A stretch of 64,000 nt of DNA from Typhlomys cinereus (GCA_023101885.1 JALPQD010000102.1:5082971-5146970), one strand, 5' to 3'; numbered from the stretch's first letter, positions 23,953 to 34,904 are shown. The notes: generated by a model from the letters alone, not told the origin. A program made the numbers and translations.

Positions 23953-24651
23953 TACCAAACCCACCCAGCCCACCTAGAGACAGTAATTGCAAGGATTATG
24001 AACAGGAGGGATGGGATAGGAGGGCCACACCAGAAACAAGGAGAAAAGGGACCATGTTACAGCAGAGAAAATAGGCCTCCATCAAGGACTCAAATAAGTA
24101 ATGAGACATCTGATTAAGTTCACAGACTTTTGTTCCTGATCATTTACTACTGAAGCGGTATGATCTCACCAGAAGAGGAGGGCATATAGTGTGGCAGATA
24201 AAAAGTAACCATTTTGCAAATGGGTGATAGACCCCCTCCCTCACTGTGGTTTCCCACTTTTTTTACATCTACCTTTGAATGTACTTTTATCAGAAGACTC
24301 TAGTTTAACAGCTTTTTGTCTCTGGCCAGGGGGTAACATACAATGCCCACCAGGATGGAGTGAAGGGCATTGCAGAAGCAGCAAAACTGCAAAAGAAAAT
24401 CAACAAACCACCACCTAGAACTAGGCCAGCTTAAACTCTCCCCATCCTGGAGCTCAGGTAAATTTGCAGAAGAGGGGATGGTAAGAGTGTAAGAGCAAAA
24501 GGATGGGAGGAGCAATGATATGTAACATACTCCATACAAGTTAGGGCTGAAGCAATCATAATTGGACTTTACATGCCCTGCGCATTGTCCAACACACTAT
24601 TGACCTCACAAAGTCTAGCATCTGCTAACGGCACCAAGATCCTTGGAGGCA
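23953..24651 (+). mobile_element. L1-A 3' UTR, first segment
   Basis: Aligns with 31194-31900 of L1-B. It lacks about 27 bp near 24411 (the block cagaacttcagagactctat is absent). It stops abruptly after the words aagatccttggaggca, which are the target-site duplication of the nested element. The G-rich tract and poly-A of this element are found far downstream at 32223-32513. Confidence 0.92.
24636..24651. repeat. Target-site duplication of L1-B (5' copy)
   Basis: AAGATCCTTGGAGGCA occurs here, just before the first promoter unit of L1-B, and again at 32207-32222, directly after the L1-B poly-A. The 16 bases are identical (the first two A residues are ambiguous with the A tail). The same words also occur inside the L1-B 3' UTR, because the target was itself an L1 3' UTR. 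Confidence 0.95.
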
Positions 24652-26205
24652 GGGTCCAGGAGGACCTCCCCCTGCGCCCGGGCCCCGCCCCAGCTGCCCT
24701 CGGGTTAAATAGCTCCAGGCTGTCGCCCCCATCCCCCCTTTTGTACCCTAAACCCGCTCCGCCGGTCGGGACGCGCGCGCGCGCGGTCCAGCCGGGCGTC
24801 CACGCCGCGCCCTAGCTGGTGAGTACCCCCCCCCCCCGCGCACCGCCCACCAGGACCCCCAGGTCGGCCCACAGGGACCCGGCTCCGACTCCCACCATCC
24901 AGCCGGAGCCGCGCGCGGGACCCAGGGACCAGGAGGACCTCCCCCTGCGCCCGGGCCCCGCCCCAGCTGCCCTCGGGTTAAATAGCTCCAGGCCGTCGCC
25001 CCCATCCCTCCTTTTGCACCCTAACCCGCTCTGCCGGTCGGGCCGCGCGCGCGCGCGGTCCAGCCGGGCGTCCACGCCGCGCCCTAGCTGGTGAGTACCC
25101 CCGCCCCGCCCCCGCGCACCGCCCACCAGGACCCCCAGGTCGGCCCACAGGGACCCGGCTCCGACTCCCACCATCCAGCCGGAGCCGCGCTTGGGACCCA
25201 GGGACCAGGAGGACCTCCCCCTGCGCCCGGGCCCCGCCCCAGCTGCCCTCGGGTTAAATAGCTCCAGGCCGTCGCCCCCATCCCCCCTTTTGCACCCTAA
25301 CCCGCTCCGCCGGTCGGGACGCGCGCTCGCGCGGTCCAGCCGGGCCTCAACGCCGCGCCCAAGCTGGTGAGTACCCCGCCCCCCGCGCACCGCCCACCAG
25401 GACCCCCAGGTCGGCGCACAGGGACCCGGCTCCGACTCCCACCATCCAGCCGGAGCCGCGCTTGGGACCCAGGGACCAGGAGGACCTCCCCCTGCGCCCG
25501 GGCCCCTGCCCCAGCTGCCCTAGGGTTAAATAGCTCCAGGCCGTCGCCCCCATCCCCCCTTTTGCACCCTAACCCGCTCCGCCGGTCGGGACGCGCGCTC
25601 GCGCGGTCCAGCCGGGCCTCAACGCCGCGTCCTAGCTGGTGAGTACCCCGCCCCCCGCGCACCGCCCACCAGGACCCCCAGGTCGGCGCACAGGGACCCG
25701 GCTCCGACTCCCACCATCCAGCCGGAGCCGCGCGCAGGACCCAGGGACCAGGAGGACCTCCCCCTGCGCCCGGGCCCCGCGCCAGCTGCCCTCGGGTTAA
25801 ATAGCTCCAGGCCGTCGCCCCCATCCCCCCTTTTGTACCCTAACCCGCTCCGCCGGTCGGGACGCGCGCGCGCGCGGTCCAGCCGGGCCTCAACGCCGCG
25901 CCCTAGCTGGTGAGTACCCCCGCCCCCCGCGCACCGCCCACCAGGACCCCAGGTCGGCCCACAGGGACCCGGCTCCGACTCCCACCATCCAGCCGGAGCC
26001 GCGCGAGACCGAGGGAGGAGGAGGACCTCCCCCTGCGTCCGAGCCCCGCCCCAGCTGCCCTCGGGTTAAATAGCTCCAAGCGGTCGCCCCCATCCCCCCT
26101 TTGCACCCCGCCCCGTTCCACCGGTCGGGACGCGCGCGGTCCAGCCGGGCCTCACCCCACGACCTAGGTAAGTCTCCGCCCGCCCCGCCCACCAGGACCA
26201 CAGGC
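24652..26205 (+). promoter_or_regulatory. L1-B 5' UTR: six tandem ~270-bp GC-rich monomers
   Basis: Units recur with a period of 269-276 bp (ggacctccccctgcg-type starts at 24662, 24935, 25211, 25482, 25754 and 26023). Each holds a TATA-like gggttaaatagctcc, a (CG)n-rich segment with alternating purine-pyrimidine, and a splice-donor-like ggtgagtacc (24818, 25090, 25366, 25638, 25909; ggtaagt at 26167). The 5'-most unit is truncated. The array is extremely CpG-rich and acts as an intronic CpG island by composition. Promoter role is inferred from rodent L1 biology. The long open frames on the minus strand here are composition artefacts. Confidence 0.85.
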
Positions 26206-26249
26206 CAAATAATTCAGTTTAGTGAAATTGAGAGATCTTAAGAGTTAAA

Positions 26250-27320
26250 ATGACAATGCCAAAGTCAAAGTGCAAATCCATGAGAAGCAACAATCAAGTA
26301 AACAAATTTCCCACTGAAGAAATTAATCCCATAAGGTTAGACTCCAACAAGAACAAACCCACGGAAAAAGGCCAAGAAAGCCCCACCCAGGATAAAGACT
26401 TTCAAAATATGATCATTACCATGTTCAATACTATGAAAGAGGAAATCCGGGATGAATTAAATAATCGAATCAATCGCTTTGAAGAGAAACACAACAGACA
26501 TCTGGAGGAGTTGAGAAAAACAGTGCAAGAAACAAAAAGTGGCATAGAGCAGTTAAAACAAACTCAAGCAGAGTTTAAAACTGACCTAAAAGACAAGTTA
26601 TCTTCAACCCAGAACGCCACAGAGAGTCTTACCAACAGAACTAACGAAGCAGAAAACAGATTTTCAGACCTTGAAGATAAAGTGGGAGTACTAACCAGCT
26701 CAATGGAAGAGGTTGTTAAAGCCAAAAAGATACTTGAGAGAAATATCCAAGAGATATGGGACACCCTGAAGAAGCCTAACATGCGTATTCATGGAATACC
26801 AGAGCAAGAATCTCAAAATACCACCCCTGAGGAAATTTTTCAAACGATCATCAAGGAAAACATTCCTCATCTAAAAAAAGAGAGGCCCATCCATATACAA
26901 GAGGCATTCCGCACCCCAAACAGATACGACCAAAATAGAAGCACGCCGCGGCAAATAATAGTTAAAACACTCCACATTCAAGATAAAGAACTGGTGCTGA
27001 GAGCTTCAAGGGAGAAAAAACAAGTCACTTTTAAAGGTAAACCTATTAAAATAATAAATGACTTCTCAGTCGAAACAGTAAAAGAAAGAAGAGCTTGGAG
27101 AGACATACTTCAAGTATTGAATGAGCAAAAATGTCAACCCAGGCTGATTTACCCTGCAAAACTATCAGTCATGATCGAGGGAGAAAGAAAAATTTTCCAG
27201 CACAAAGACAACTTTAAGGGATACATGGCCACCAAACCAGGCCTTCAAAAAATGCTAGAAATGATACTCAAGCGTGAAGAAAAAAACAGGCATATCCAGG
27301 AGAACAGAAGGCAAGTATAA
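26250..27320 (+). CDS. L1-B ORF1p, intact 356-aa RNA-binding protein
   Basis: An uninterrupted frame of 356 codons. Residues about 60-165 form a charged heptad-rich coiled coil (trimerisation). About 170-255 correspond to the RRM-like domain (RIHGIPEQ at 179-186, TPRQIIVK at 232-239). About 255-340 form the C-terminal domain (REKKQVTFKGKP, YPAKLSVMIEG). The length fits mammalian ORF1p. The first ATG is used (MTMPK); a second ATG two codons later is the one preserved in L1-A. A 50-bp spacer separates it from ORF2. It has the potential to be translated, but its expression and any role are unknown. It is antisense to Fras1. Confidence 0.95.
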   Translation: MTMPKSKCKSMRSNNQVNKFPTEEINPIRLDSNKNKPTEKGQESPTQDKDFQNMIITMFNTMKEEIRDELNNRINRFEEKHNRHLEELRKTVQETKSGIEQLKQTQAEFKTDLKDKLSSTQNATESLTNRTNEAENRFSDLEDKVGVLTSSMEEVVKAKKILERNIQEIWDTLKKPNMRIHGIPEQESQNTTPEEIFQTIIKENIPHLKKERPIHIQEAFRTPNRYDQNRSTPRQIIVKTLHIQDKELVLRASREKKQVTFKGKPIKIINDFSVETVKERRAWRDILQVLNEQKCQPRLIYPAKLSVMIEGERKIFQHKDNFKGYMATKPGLQKMLEMILKREEKNRHIQENRRQV

Positions 27321-27370
27321 CATCATTAAAAAAGAAGCAATATACTTATAAAAGCTACTAAACATAATAA

Positions 27371-30300
27371 ATGTCTGGAATTAACAATAGTTTCTCCATT
27401 ATAACACTAAATGTTAATGGAATTAATTCACCAATCAAGAGACACAGATTACAAACATGGATTAAAAATCACAATCCATCAATCTGCTGCCTGCAGGAAA
27501 CCCATCTCACCACAAAAGATAGGCACGCTCTAAAATAAAAGGCTGGTCAACAATTCTACAAGCTAATGGAAGCAGAAAACAGGCAGGGGTAGCCATTATG
27601 CTATCAGACAAAGTGGATTTCAAACCAAAGAAAATTATAAGAGACACGGATGGATACTACATTTTAGTCACAGGCACAATTCACCAGGAAGACCTCACAA
27701 TCCTGAACATATATGCACCCAATACGGGCCCCTCCACATTCATTAAGAAAACCCTACAGCATCTAAAGCAAGAAATCAATCCCCAAATGATAATTCTTGG
27801 GGACTTCAACACCGCCCTGTCAACATGGGATAGATCAACAGGTCAAAAGCTTAACAGAGACACTTTGGAACTTAATCAAACCCTTAAAGAAATGGACCTT
27901 ACAGATCTCTATCGAACTTTTCACCCACACACCAAAGAATACACATTTTTCTCAGCAGCACATGGAACTTTCTCCAAAATAGATCACATATTGGGCCACA
28001 AAATGATCTACACATATACAAGAAAGTTGAAATTCTAACCTGTGCCCTATCAGACCATCACGGTCTAAAGCTGGACATCCACAACACATCAAACAAGAGA
28101 AAATACACTAACTCCTGGAAACTTAACACTATGATGCTGAATGAGACATGGATTCAGGAAGAAATTAAAAAGGAAATTCAAGATTTCCTGAAAGTGAATG
28201 ATAACGAAAATACAACTTACCAAAATCTCTGGGACACAATGAAAGCTGTTCTAAGAGGTAAGTTCATAGCTCTTAATGCCTACGTCAAAAAAATGGAAAC
28301 GTCAGAAATAAACAACTTAACAATGCAGCTTACAGCTTTAGAGAAGCTAGAGCAATCTGATCCCAAAAGTAGTAGAAGAGAGGAGATTAGCAAAATAAGG
28401 GGAGAAATATCTGAAATCGAGATTAAGAAAATGATAGAAAAAATCAACCAGTCAAAAAGCTGGTTCTTTGAAAAAATCAATAAGATTGATACACCCCTAG
28501 CGAAACTAACCAAAAGCAAGAGAGAGAAAACCCAAATTAACAAAATTAGAAATGAACATGGAGTTATCACTACTGATACCCAAGAAATCCAGATTATTAT
28601 AACATCATATTTCAAAAACTTATACTCTGTGAAGTTTGACAACACAAAAGAGATGGATGAATTTCTAAGTAAACACAACTTACCTAAATTGAATCAGGAA
28701 GTTGTGAATTATTTAAATAGTCCTATAACATATAAGGAAATTGAGGAAGTAATCTCGAATCTTCCCACCAAAAAATGTCCTGGACCAGATGGATTCAGCA
28801 CAGAGTTCTACCAGACATTTAAGGAGTTAATAACACCAATACTCCTTAAACTGTTCCATCAAATAGCAAAGGAAGGAACACTACCAAATTCCTTCTATGA
28901 AGCTAATATCGTTTTAATCCCAAAACCTAATAAAGATTCGCTTAAAAAAGAAAACTATAGGCCGATCTCCTTGATGAACACAGACGCAAAGATTCTCAAC
29001 AAAGTCTTAGGAAATTGGATTCAAAAACATATTAAAAAGATCATTCATGGGGACCAAGTAGGCTTCATCCCCGGCACACAAGGTTGGTTCGACATACGCA
29101 AATCAATAAATGTAATTCATCATGTAAACCAGTCCAAAGTCCAAGACCACATGATACTCTCGATAGATGCAGAAAAAGCTTTTGACAAGATCCAACAGCC
29201 TTTTATGATCAAAACGCTGGAGACAGTAGGAATGGAAGGAACCTTTATCAATATAATAAAAGCTGTATACAACAAGCCCACAGCAAGGATTATGCTCAAT
29301 GGGGAACAATTGGAAGCATTCCCACTTCGATCAGGAACTAGAAAAGGCTGTCCACTCTCACCACTTCTATTCAATATTGTACTTGAAGTCTTAGCTGAGG
29401 CCATAAGACAAGAAAGGGACATAAGAGGGATTCAAATCGGTAAGGAAGAAGTCAAGCTATCCCTATTTGCAGATGACATGATCTTATACCTGAGTGATCC
29501 CAAAAACTCCACCAGGAAGCTCCTGGAACTAATTGAGAAGTTCAGCAGGGTGGCAGGATACAAAATAAATGTGCAAAAATCAGAGGCCTTCCTATATGCC
29601 CAGAATGAAAGAAGTGAAAAAGCCTTGAGAGAAACAATACCATTTATTATAGCCCCTAAAAAAATGAAATACCTTGGTATAAACCTAACTAAGGAGGTAA
29701 AAGACCTTTACAATGAAAACTTTAAAACCCTAAAGAAAGAAATAGCAGAAGACACCAGAAGGTGGAAAGACCTCCCTTGTTCCTGGATTGGCAGAATCAA
29801 CATCGTGAAAATGACCATCCTACCAAAGGCAATATACAGATTCAATGCTATACCAATCAAAATCCCAAAGCAATTCTTCAAAGAAGTTGACCAAACAATC
29901 TCAAAGTTCATATGGAGGCACAAAAGACCCAGGATAGCAAAAACAATCCTGAGTAACAAAAACATAGCTGGAGGTATAACCATATCAAACCTTAGTCTAT
30001 ACTACAAATCCATAGTTGTAAAGACAGCCTGGTATTGGCTCCAAAATAGACACACAGATCAATGGATAAGGATTGAAGACCCAGATATAAGCCCACAAAG
30101 TTACAGCCATTTGGTCTTTGACAAAGGGGCCCAAAGAATCCAATGGAAAAAGAACAGCATCTTCAACAAATGGTGCTGGCAAAACTGGATCTCCACATGC
30201 AGAAGATTAAAGCTGGACCCGTACTTGTCACCATGTACAAGACTTAATTCCAAATGGATCAAGGACCTTGATATCAGGCCAGAGACTATAAAAACCATAG

Positions 30301-31193
30301 TTGAAAGGATAGGGAACTCCCTCGAGCTGATTGGGCTAGGCCAACAGTTCCTAAACAGACATCCAATGGCACAGTCACTGCTACCAACTCTCAACAGTTG
30401 GGATCTTGTGAAATTAAAGAGCTTCTGTTCAGATAAAGAGATTGTAACGCGAGCTCAAAGGCAACCCACAGAATGGGAGAAAATCTTCACTAACCACATA
30501 TCTGATAGAGCTCTATTGTCCAGAGTGCACAAAGAACTTAGAAAACTCAACACCAAGGAAACCAATGGCCCAATTAAAAAATGGGCCCTGGAACTTAAAA
30601 GAAACTTTACCAGGTATGAAATTAAAATGTCTAACAAATATCTGAAAAAATGCTCCACTTCTTTAGCCATCAGGGAAATGCAAATCAAAACTTCCCTGAG
30701 ATATCATCTCACCCCGGTCAGGATGGCAAAAATCCACAATACTAACAACGACAAATGCTGGAGAGGATGTGGAGAGAGGGGAACTCTCCTACATTGCTGG
30801 TGGGAATGCAGGCTCATACAGCCACTCTGGCGAGCCGTCTGGAGATTCTTAAAGAAATTAAAGATTGAAATGCCATATGACCCTGCTATTCCACTTTTGG
30901 GAATAACCCCCCATACAGCAAAGGTTCGCCTCGATAGCACAAGCACGACCATGTTCATAGCAGCACTGTTTACAATAGCAAAGACATGGAATCAGCCCAA
31001 ATGTCCAACAGTTGACGAGTGGATAAGGAAACTGTGGTACATCTATACAATGGAGTACTACTTAGCCACCAAAAATGATGAATTACTGGAATTTGCCGGG
31101 AAATGGATGTCATTAGAAACAATTGTATTAAGTGAAGTATCCCAGACCCAGAAAATTAAGCGCCGTATGTACTCCCTAATAGGTGGCTCCTAG
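27371..31193 (+). pseudogene. L1-B ORF2 (endonuclease/reverse transcriptase), two frameshifts
   Basis: Begins MSGINNSFSIITLNVNGINS, the normal L1 endonuclease start. A single-base deletion near 27531-27540 gives TAA at 27536 after 55 codons. A second single-base deletion near 28005 breaks the frame again before the SDHHG endonuclease motif. From 28131 to 31193, 1020 codons are open. They include the RT core with FADD at 29466-29477 (about residue 700 of the whole) and the C-terminal CX3CX7HX4C knuckle at 30756-30809. Family length is about 1275 residues, so only the endonuclease half is damaged. Autonomous retrotransposition is unlikely. Confidence 0.95.
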
Positions 31194-32206
31194 TACCAAA
31201 CCCACCCAGCCCACTTAGAGACAGGAATTCCAAAGATTATGAACAGGAGGGATGGGGTAGGAGGGCCACACCAGAAAGAAGGAGAGAAGGGACCATGTTA
31301 CAGCAGGGAAAATAGGCCTCCACCAAATAAGTAATGAGACATCTGATTAAGTTCACAGACTTTTGTTCCTGATCATTTACTACTGAGGGGGAGTGATCTC
31401 ACCAGAAGAGGAGGGCATATAGTCTGGCAGATAAAAAGTAACAATTTTGCAAATGGGTGATAGACCCCTCCCTCACTGTGGTTTCCCACTTTTATTACAT
31501 CTACCTTTGAATGTGCTTTTATCACAAGACTCTAACAGCTTTTTGTCTCTGGCCAGGGGGTAACATACAATGCCCACCAGGATGGAGTGAAGGGCATTGC
31601 AGGAGCAGCAAAACTGCAAAAGAAAATCAACAAACCACAATCCAGAACTTCAGAGACTCTATATCAACCACCTAGAACTAGGCCAGCTTAGTCTCTCCCC
31701 ATCTTGAAGCTCAGGGAAATTTGCGGAAGAGGGGGCGGTAAGAGTGTAAGAGCATAAGGATGGGAGGAGCAATGATATGTAAGATACTCTATACTAGTTA
31801 GGGTTGAAGCAATCATAATTGGACTTTGCATGCCCTGCGCATTGTCCAGCACACTGTTGACCTCACAAAGTCTAGCATCTGCTAAAGGCACCAAGATCCT
31901 TGGAGGCAAAGAATTGGCAGCCACAGCAGTGTTCCTATACCTAAGGGGAACACGGGAAAGGGTTCGGCAAAGGCCACTGGGTCCTTGTACGTCATCGGAG
32001 AGGAGGGCCCAGAGGAAAATCAGTCATGCACAAGAAAGGACTCTCTGGGAATTGGGGTGGGAGGCACTGGGGATGGGGAGGGAGAGGGGTGGGGAGGAGG
32101 AGCAGGGGGTACGGGGGGAGGAGGAGGGAGGGAGGGAACTGGTGTACCTAATAAGTTTGTATGAGCTGAAATAAAAAAAAAAGAAAAAAAAAAGGAAAAA
32201 AAAAAA
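31194..32206 (+). mobile_element. L1-B 3' UTR with G-rich tract and poly-A
   Basis: Follows the ORF2 stop. It contains a conserved block (cctagaactaggccagctta), then cttgtacgtcatcggagagg, and a polypurine G-run region at 32050-32140 that could form G-quadruplexes. It ends with gctgaaataaa plus a 30-40-base A-rich tail interrupted by G. The tail abuts the L1-A remainder through the 16-bp duplication. The overlapping open frames have no coding meaning. Confidence 0.9.
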
Positions 32207-32513
32207 AAGATCCTTGGAGGCAAGGGATTGGCAGCCACAGCAGTGTTCTTATACCTAAGGGGAACACGGGAAAGGGTTCAGGGAAAGGCCACTGGGTGCT
32301 TGTACGTCATCGGAGAGGAGGGCCCAGAGGAAAATCAGGCATGCACAAGAAAGGACTCTCTGGGAATTGGGGCGGGAGGCACTGGGGGATGGGAAGGGAG
32401 GGGGATGGAGAGGGGAAGCAGGGCGTACGGGGGGAGGAAGAGGGAGGGAGGGAACTGGTGTACCTATTAAGTTTGTATGAGCTGAAATAAAAAATGTATT
32501 ATGAAAAAAAAAA
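32207..32513 (+). mobile_element. L1-A 3' UTR, second segment with poly-A
   Basis: Starts with the second copy of AAGATCCTTGGAGGCA and continues the L1-A 3' UTR exactly where it broke off at 24651. It carries the cttgtacgtcatcggagagg block, a second G-rich tract (32365-32450), gagctgaaataaaaaatg and a short poly-A. The L1-A duplication AACAATATTCGCTGA follows at 32514-32528. Confidence 0.93.
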
Positions 32514-32521
32514 AACAATAT

Positions 32522-32722
32522 TCGCTGAAAAGATAGTTCAGCAGGTAATGTCCTTGCTTGCAAACCTGGCAACCTGAGTTCAATTCCCAGAAGTCCATGT
32601 AGTAGGAAAGAACTGACTTTCGAAAGTTGTTCTCTGACCTCACCATGAGTCCTAGCATGTATGTTCTCACCTTTTCTCTCCTTTTCTCTTTCTCCCCCCT
32701 CCCCTATTTTAAATAAATAAAT
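32522..32722 (+). mobile_element. B3-like SINE, host of the L1-A insertion
   Basis: Reads cgctgaaaagatagttcagc, gcaacctgagttcaattccc, then agttgttctctgacctcacc and ends in a pyrimidine tract and AAATAAATAAATC. This is the rodent B3 layout. Its first bases form part of the L1-A target duplication, so L1-A landed at the very 5' edge of this SINE. Confidence 0.65.
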
Positions 32723-32799
32723 CAGCTTATAATACAGTAACAAGAAACTATTATGACTGTGAATGGAAATCTTAAGGTACACTCGAGAAAGAAAAAAAC

Positions 32800-33031
32800 G
32801 GGGGCTAAAGAGATAGCTCAGGGTTTAAGACTCTGCTTCACAAGCAGAAGGACCTGAGTCAGGTCCTAGATCCACATAAAACACCAGGCAGAAACACTGG
32901 TAGCCTGAACTTCTAGCCATGATTGGCGGAGTCTGGGAAATCCCAGAGTGAAACAAACAGGAGGTAGAAGTAATCCAGGAGGATTCCTGAAGTCACTCTT
33001 AGTCCTTCACAGGGACATGCAGTACCCTATG

Positions 33032-33097
<66 letters not shown>
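32800..33097 (+). mobile_element. tRNA-head SINE of the (CA)n-tail family, copy 3
   Basis: Head gggggctaaagagatagctc, middle ctagccatgattggcggagt and a tail of pure (CA)n about 65 bp long (33033-33097). It belongs to the same family as the copies at 5.8 and 39.4 kb, but its right half is closer to the 39.4-kb copy (block ggacatgcagtaccctatga). No clear target duplication seen. Confidence 0.75.
33033..33097. repeat. (CA)n microsatellite
   Basis: An uninterrupted dinucleotide array of about 32 units that is the tail of the preceding SINE. Likely polymorphic. Confidence 0.97.
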
Positions 33098-33099
<2 letters not shown>

Positions 33100-34904
33100 G
33101 GGAAGACCTTTTCACAAATTATAAATTCTTCACAGTTCCTGTAAAATGGATACAATTTGGGCCATTTCAATAGTGTGAAAGAGGAAACCCATTATAGTTT
33201 CTAGAAAAGCAAAATAAAATTACTGAATAAAAATATGGAGAAAGAATGGAGCATTTGAAAGCCTGTCTCCTGGTTTTCATAAGTTCCCTTTAATGCAGGA
33301 GGAAAACGAACTAGTGGGCTGTGTAAGGCAATGTACAACTGCCTTGTTTGCTACAATTTGAGATAATGAGAGAGAACTATCCCTATGGCCAGATGATGTA
33401 TTCTTCATTCAATCTACACATAATGAAGACATGGCAGGAGACCCATCTCCACCTGTAGGAGGTGACTCTGTGCCTCAGAGAACTGCTGTGACATCAGCCA
33501 TTCATCCTAAGGGCCAGTCTGATTGAAAGGAAAACCTTAGATTCTTCTTGGTAGGTGGCAATCCCTTGATAGATACTAACTCAGATTCCTGCACACTGTG
33601 CTGGAGGAACAGACCCAGTCAGAAATTAAGACCTTAAAATGTCAGTGTCCTCGACAAACCCCAGAATGGATTTTCCTGCAATGTTCCAGGTCTACCCTTG
33701 CTCCTGACTGATGGTAATATATGAAATGGATTCTCAGGACACACTGGACTAAGTGTTTGCCACTGCTACTGCTGAATCTTTGCCAGGATGTCAGTTACTA
33801 AAACAGGGAGCTGAATTTCCAACCCACCAATCTACAGCCTTGGTGAGGATTAACATCCCCTCCTAAAAGCTCCATCTGTGCAGAGAAGCATTCACAGTAC
33901 ATCTTCCTGCCTATAATCAAAAATGTCCAAGTAGTGAGTATGCATTCACTGACTACTTAACCAGTCAGTGCCCATGTTGCAGGTTGCCCTTCAGATTCCT
34001 CCCATCACCTCTGTTCAGTAAATTCTCACTTATCACTATTGCAATTACAGTGGTGAAACTTCAACTGTAAGAATCATTAAGAGTGACAAGCAGGGAAGAG
34101 GGACCCAGGATACACTTATATTTAGCACACCAGATTATGGGTATATCAGGAGCATATGCATGATGGGGCAGGCAGATGGGAATCCAGTTGTCTGTGATGT
34201 GCCTTCTTGTTAATAAGCATAGTGAATTCATACTCTAAACAAGCAAATTAATGAATACATTACAGGGCAGCCTAGGAAAGGAGAACTAGCTCCAGATAAA
34301 ATAAATACATTTCTTGCTTTAAGCAGTAGAAGATGCCATTTATTGTCTAAATACGCACAGCGTGCTGACAGGCTGAAAATGTAAACAGATCAAAAATTAA
34401 TATTTTGACTCAGCAGTTGCAACACGCTCTAATATGTCACTCTGCAGCTGTGGGGAAATTGCATGTGGTCATCGCTGTGTGAGGCTTTCTCCAAATCACG
34501 AAGGCTTTGCTTCGAGGATCAGTGAGGATTACCACATCAGGACTGACGGAAGCGCATAGCCGTGTGGTGACCGACTTCACATCTTTGGAGCAAGGTCAAG
34601 AGAGCTTAACTATATAAAAATCAACATGTGCCATTAACACAATGGCTTTAGATACTGACTTTTATGGGGCAGTTACTCTTGCGCTGATAAAAGATGATCT
34701 ACAAAGATAAATTTAGATATACAGGGAGAGTTTTAATCATGTCTGACCAGTCAATTAGGTTCTTAATGCAACAGCATTAAGTGCATTTAGAACTGGTTAC
34801 GGTAGTTAGCACTTGCGATTATTCTTCATCAGGTGATAAAGAAGTGATATCATGCACAAACAACAAGCTTTTTAAGTGTAGAATTCAAATTCTGAAGCCA
34901 CTGA

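Larger units (their letters stand above)
18385..24651 (+). mobile_element. Full-length LINE-1, older copy (L1-A), part 5' of the nested insertion
   Basis: In order: GC-rich tandem promoter units (18385-18955), ORF1 remnant (19014-20077), ORF2 remnant (20128-23952) and the first part of the 3' UTR. At 24651 the 3' UTR is interrupted in the middle of a block and resumes at 32223 after L1-B. Across both ORFs I count about ten disabling changes relative to L1-B, so this is the older element. It lies antisense to Fras1 inside an intron. Confidence 0.95.
24652..32206 (+). mobile_element. Full-length LINE-1, younger copy (L1-B), nested in L1-A
   Basis: About 7.55 kb: six GC-rich promoter monomers, leader, intact ORF1, ORF2 with two single-base deletions, 3' UTR with a G-rich polypurine tract, and an A-rich tail (32172-32206, interrupted by G). 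Both flanks carry the identical 16-bp duplication AAGATCCTTGGAGGCA. Its insertion point lies in the 3' UTR of a same-strand, same-family element. The youth of L1-B is supported by the perfect duplication, the intact ORF1 and the 1020-codon open remainder of ORF2. Confidence 0.96.

Noticed and set aside
24812..25824. Long minus-strand open frames (175-192 codons) rich in Gly, Ala and Arg
   Set aside because: They are created by the GC-rich L1 monomers, repeat with the monomer period, and have no splice or family support.
24652..26205. Regular direct repeats that at first sight resemble a CRISPR or satellite array
   Set aside because: The period is about 270 bp with no short repeat/unique spacer structure, and the array leads straight into an L1 ORF1. 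It is an L1 monomer promoter.
18385..32513. Whole region considered as a tandem duplication of one L1
   Set aside because: The interrupted 3' UTR and the two distinct pairs of target-site duplications show sequential insertion, not duplication. ORF divergence between copies also differs in age markers.
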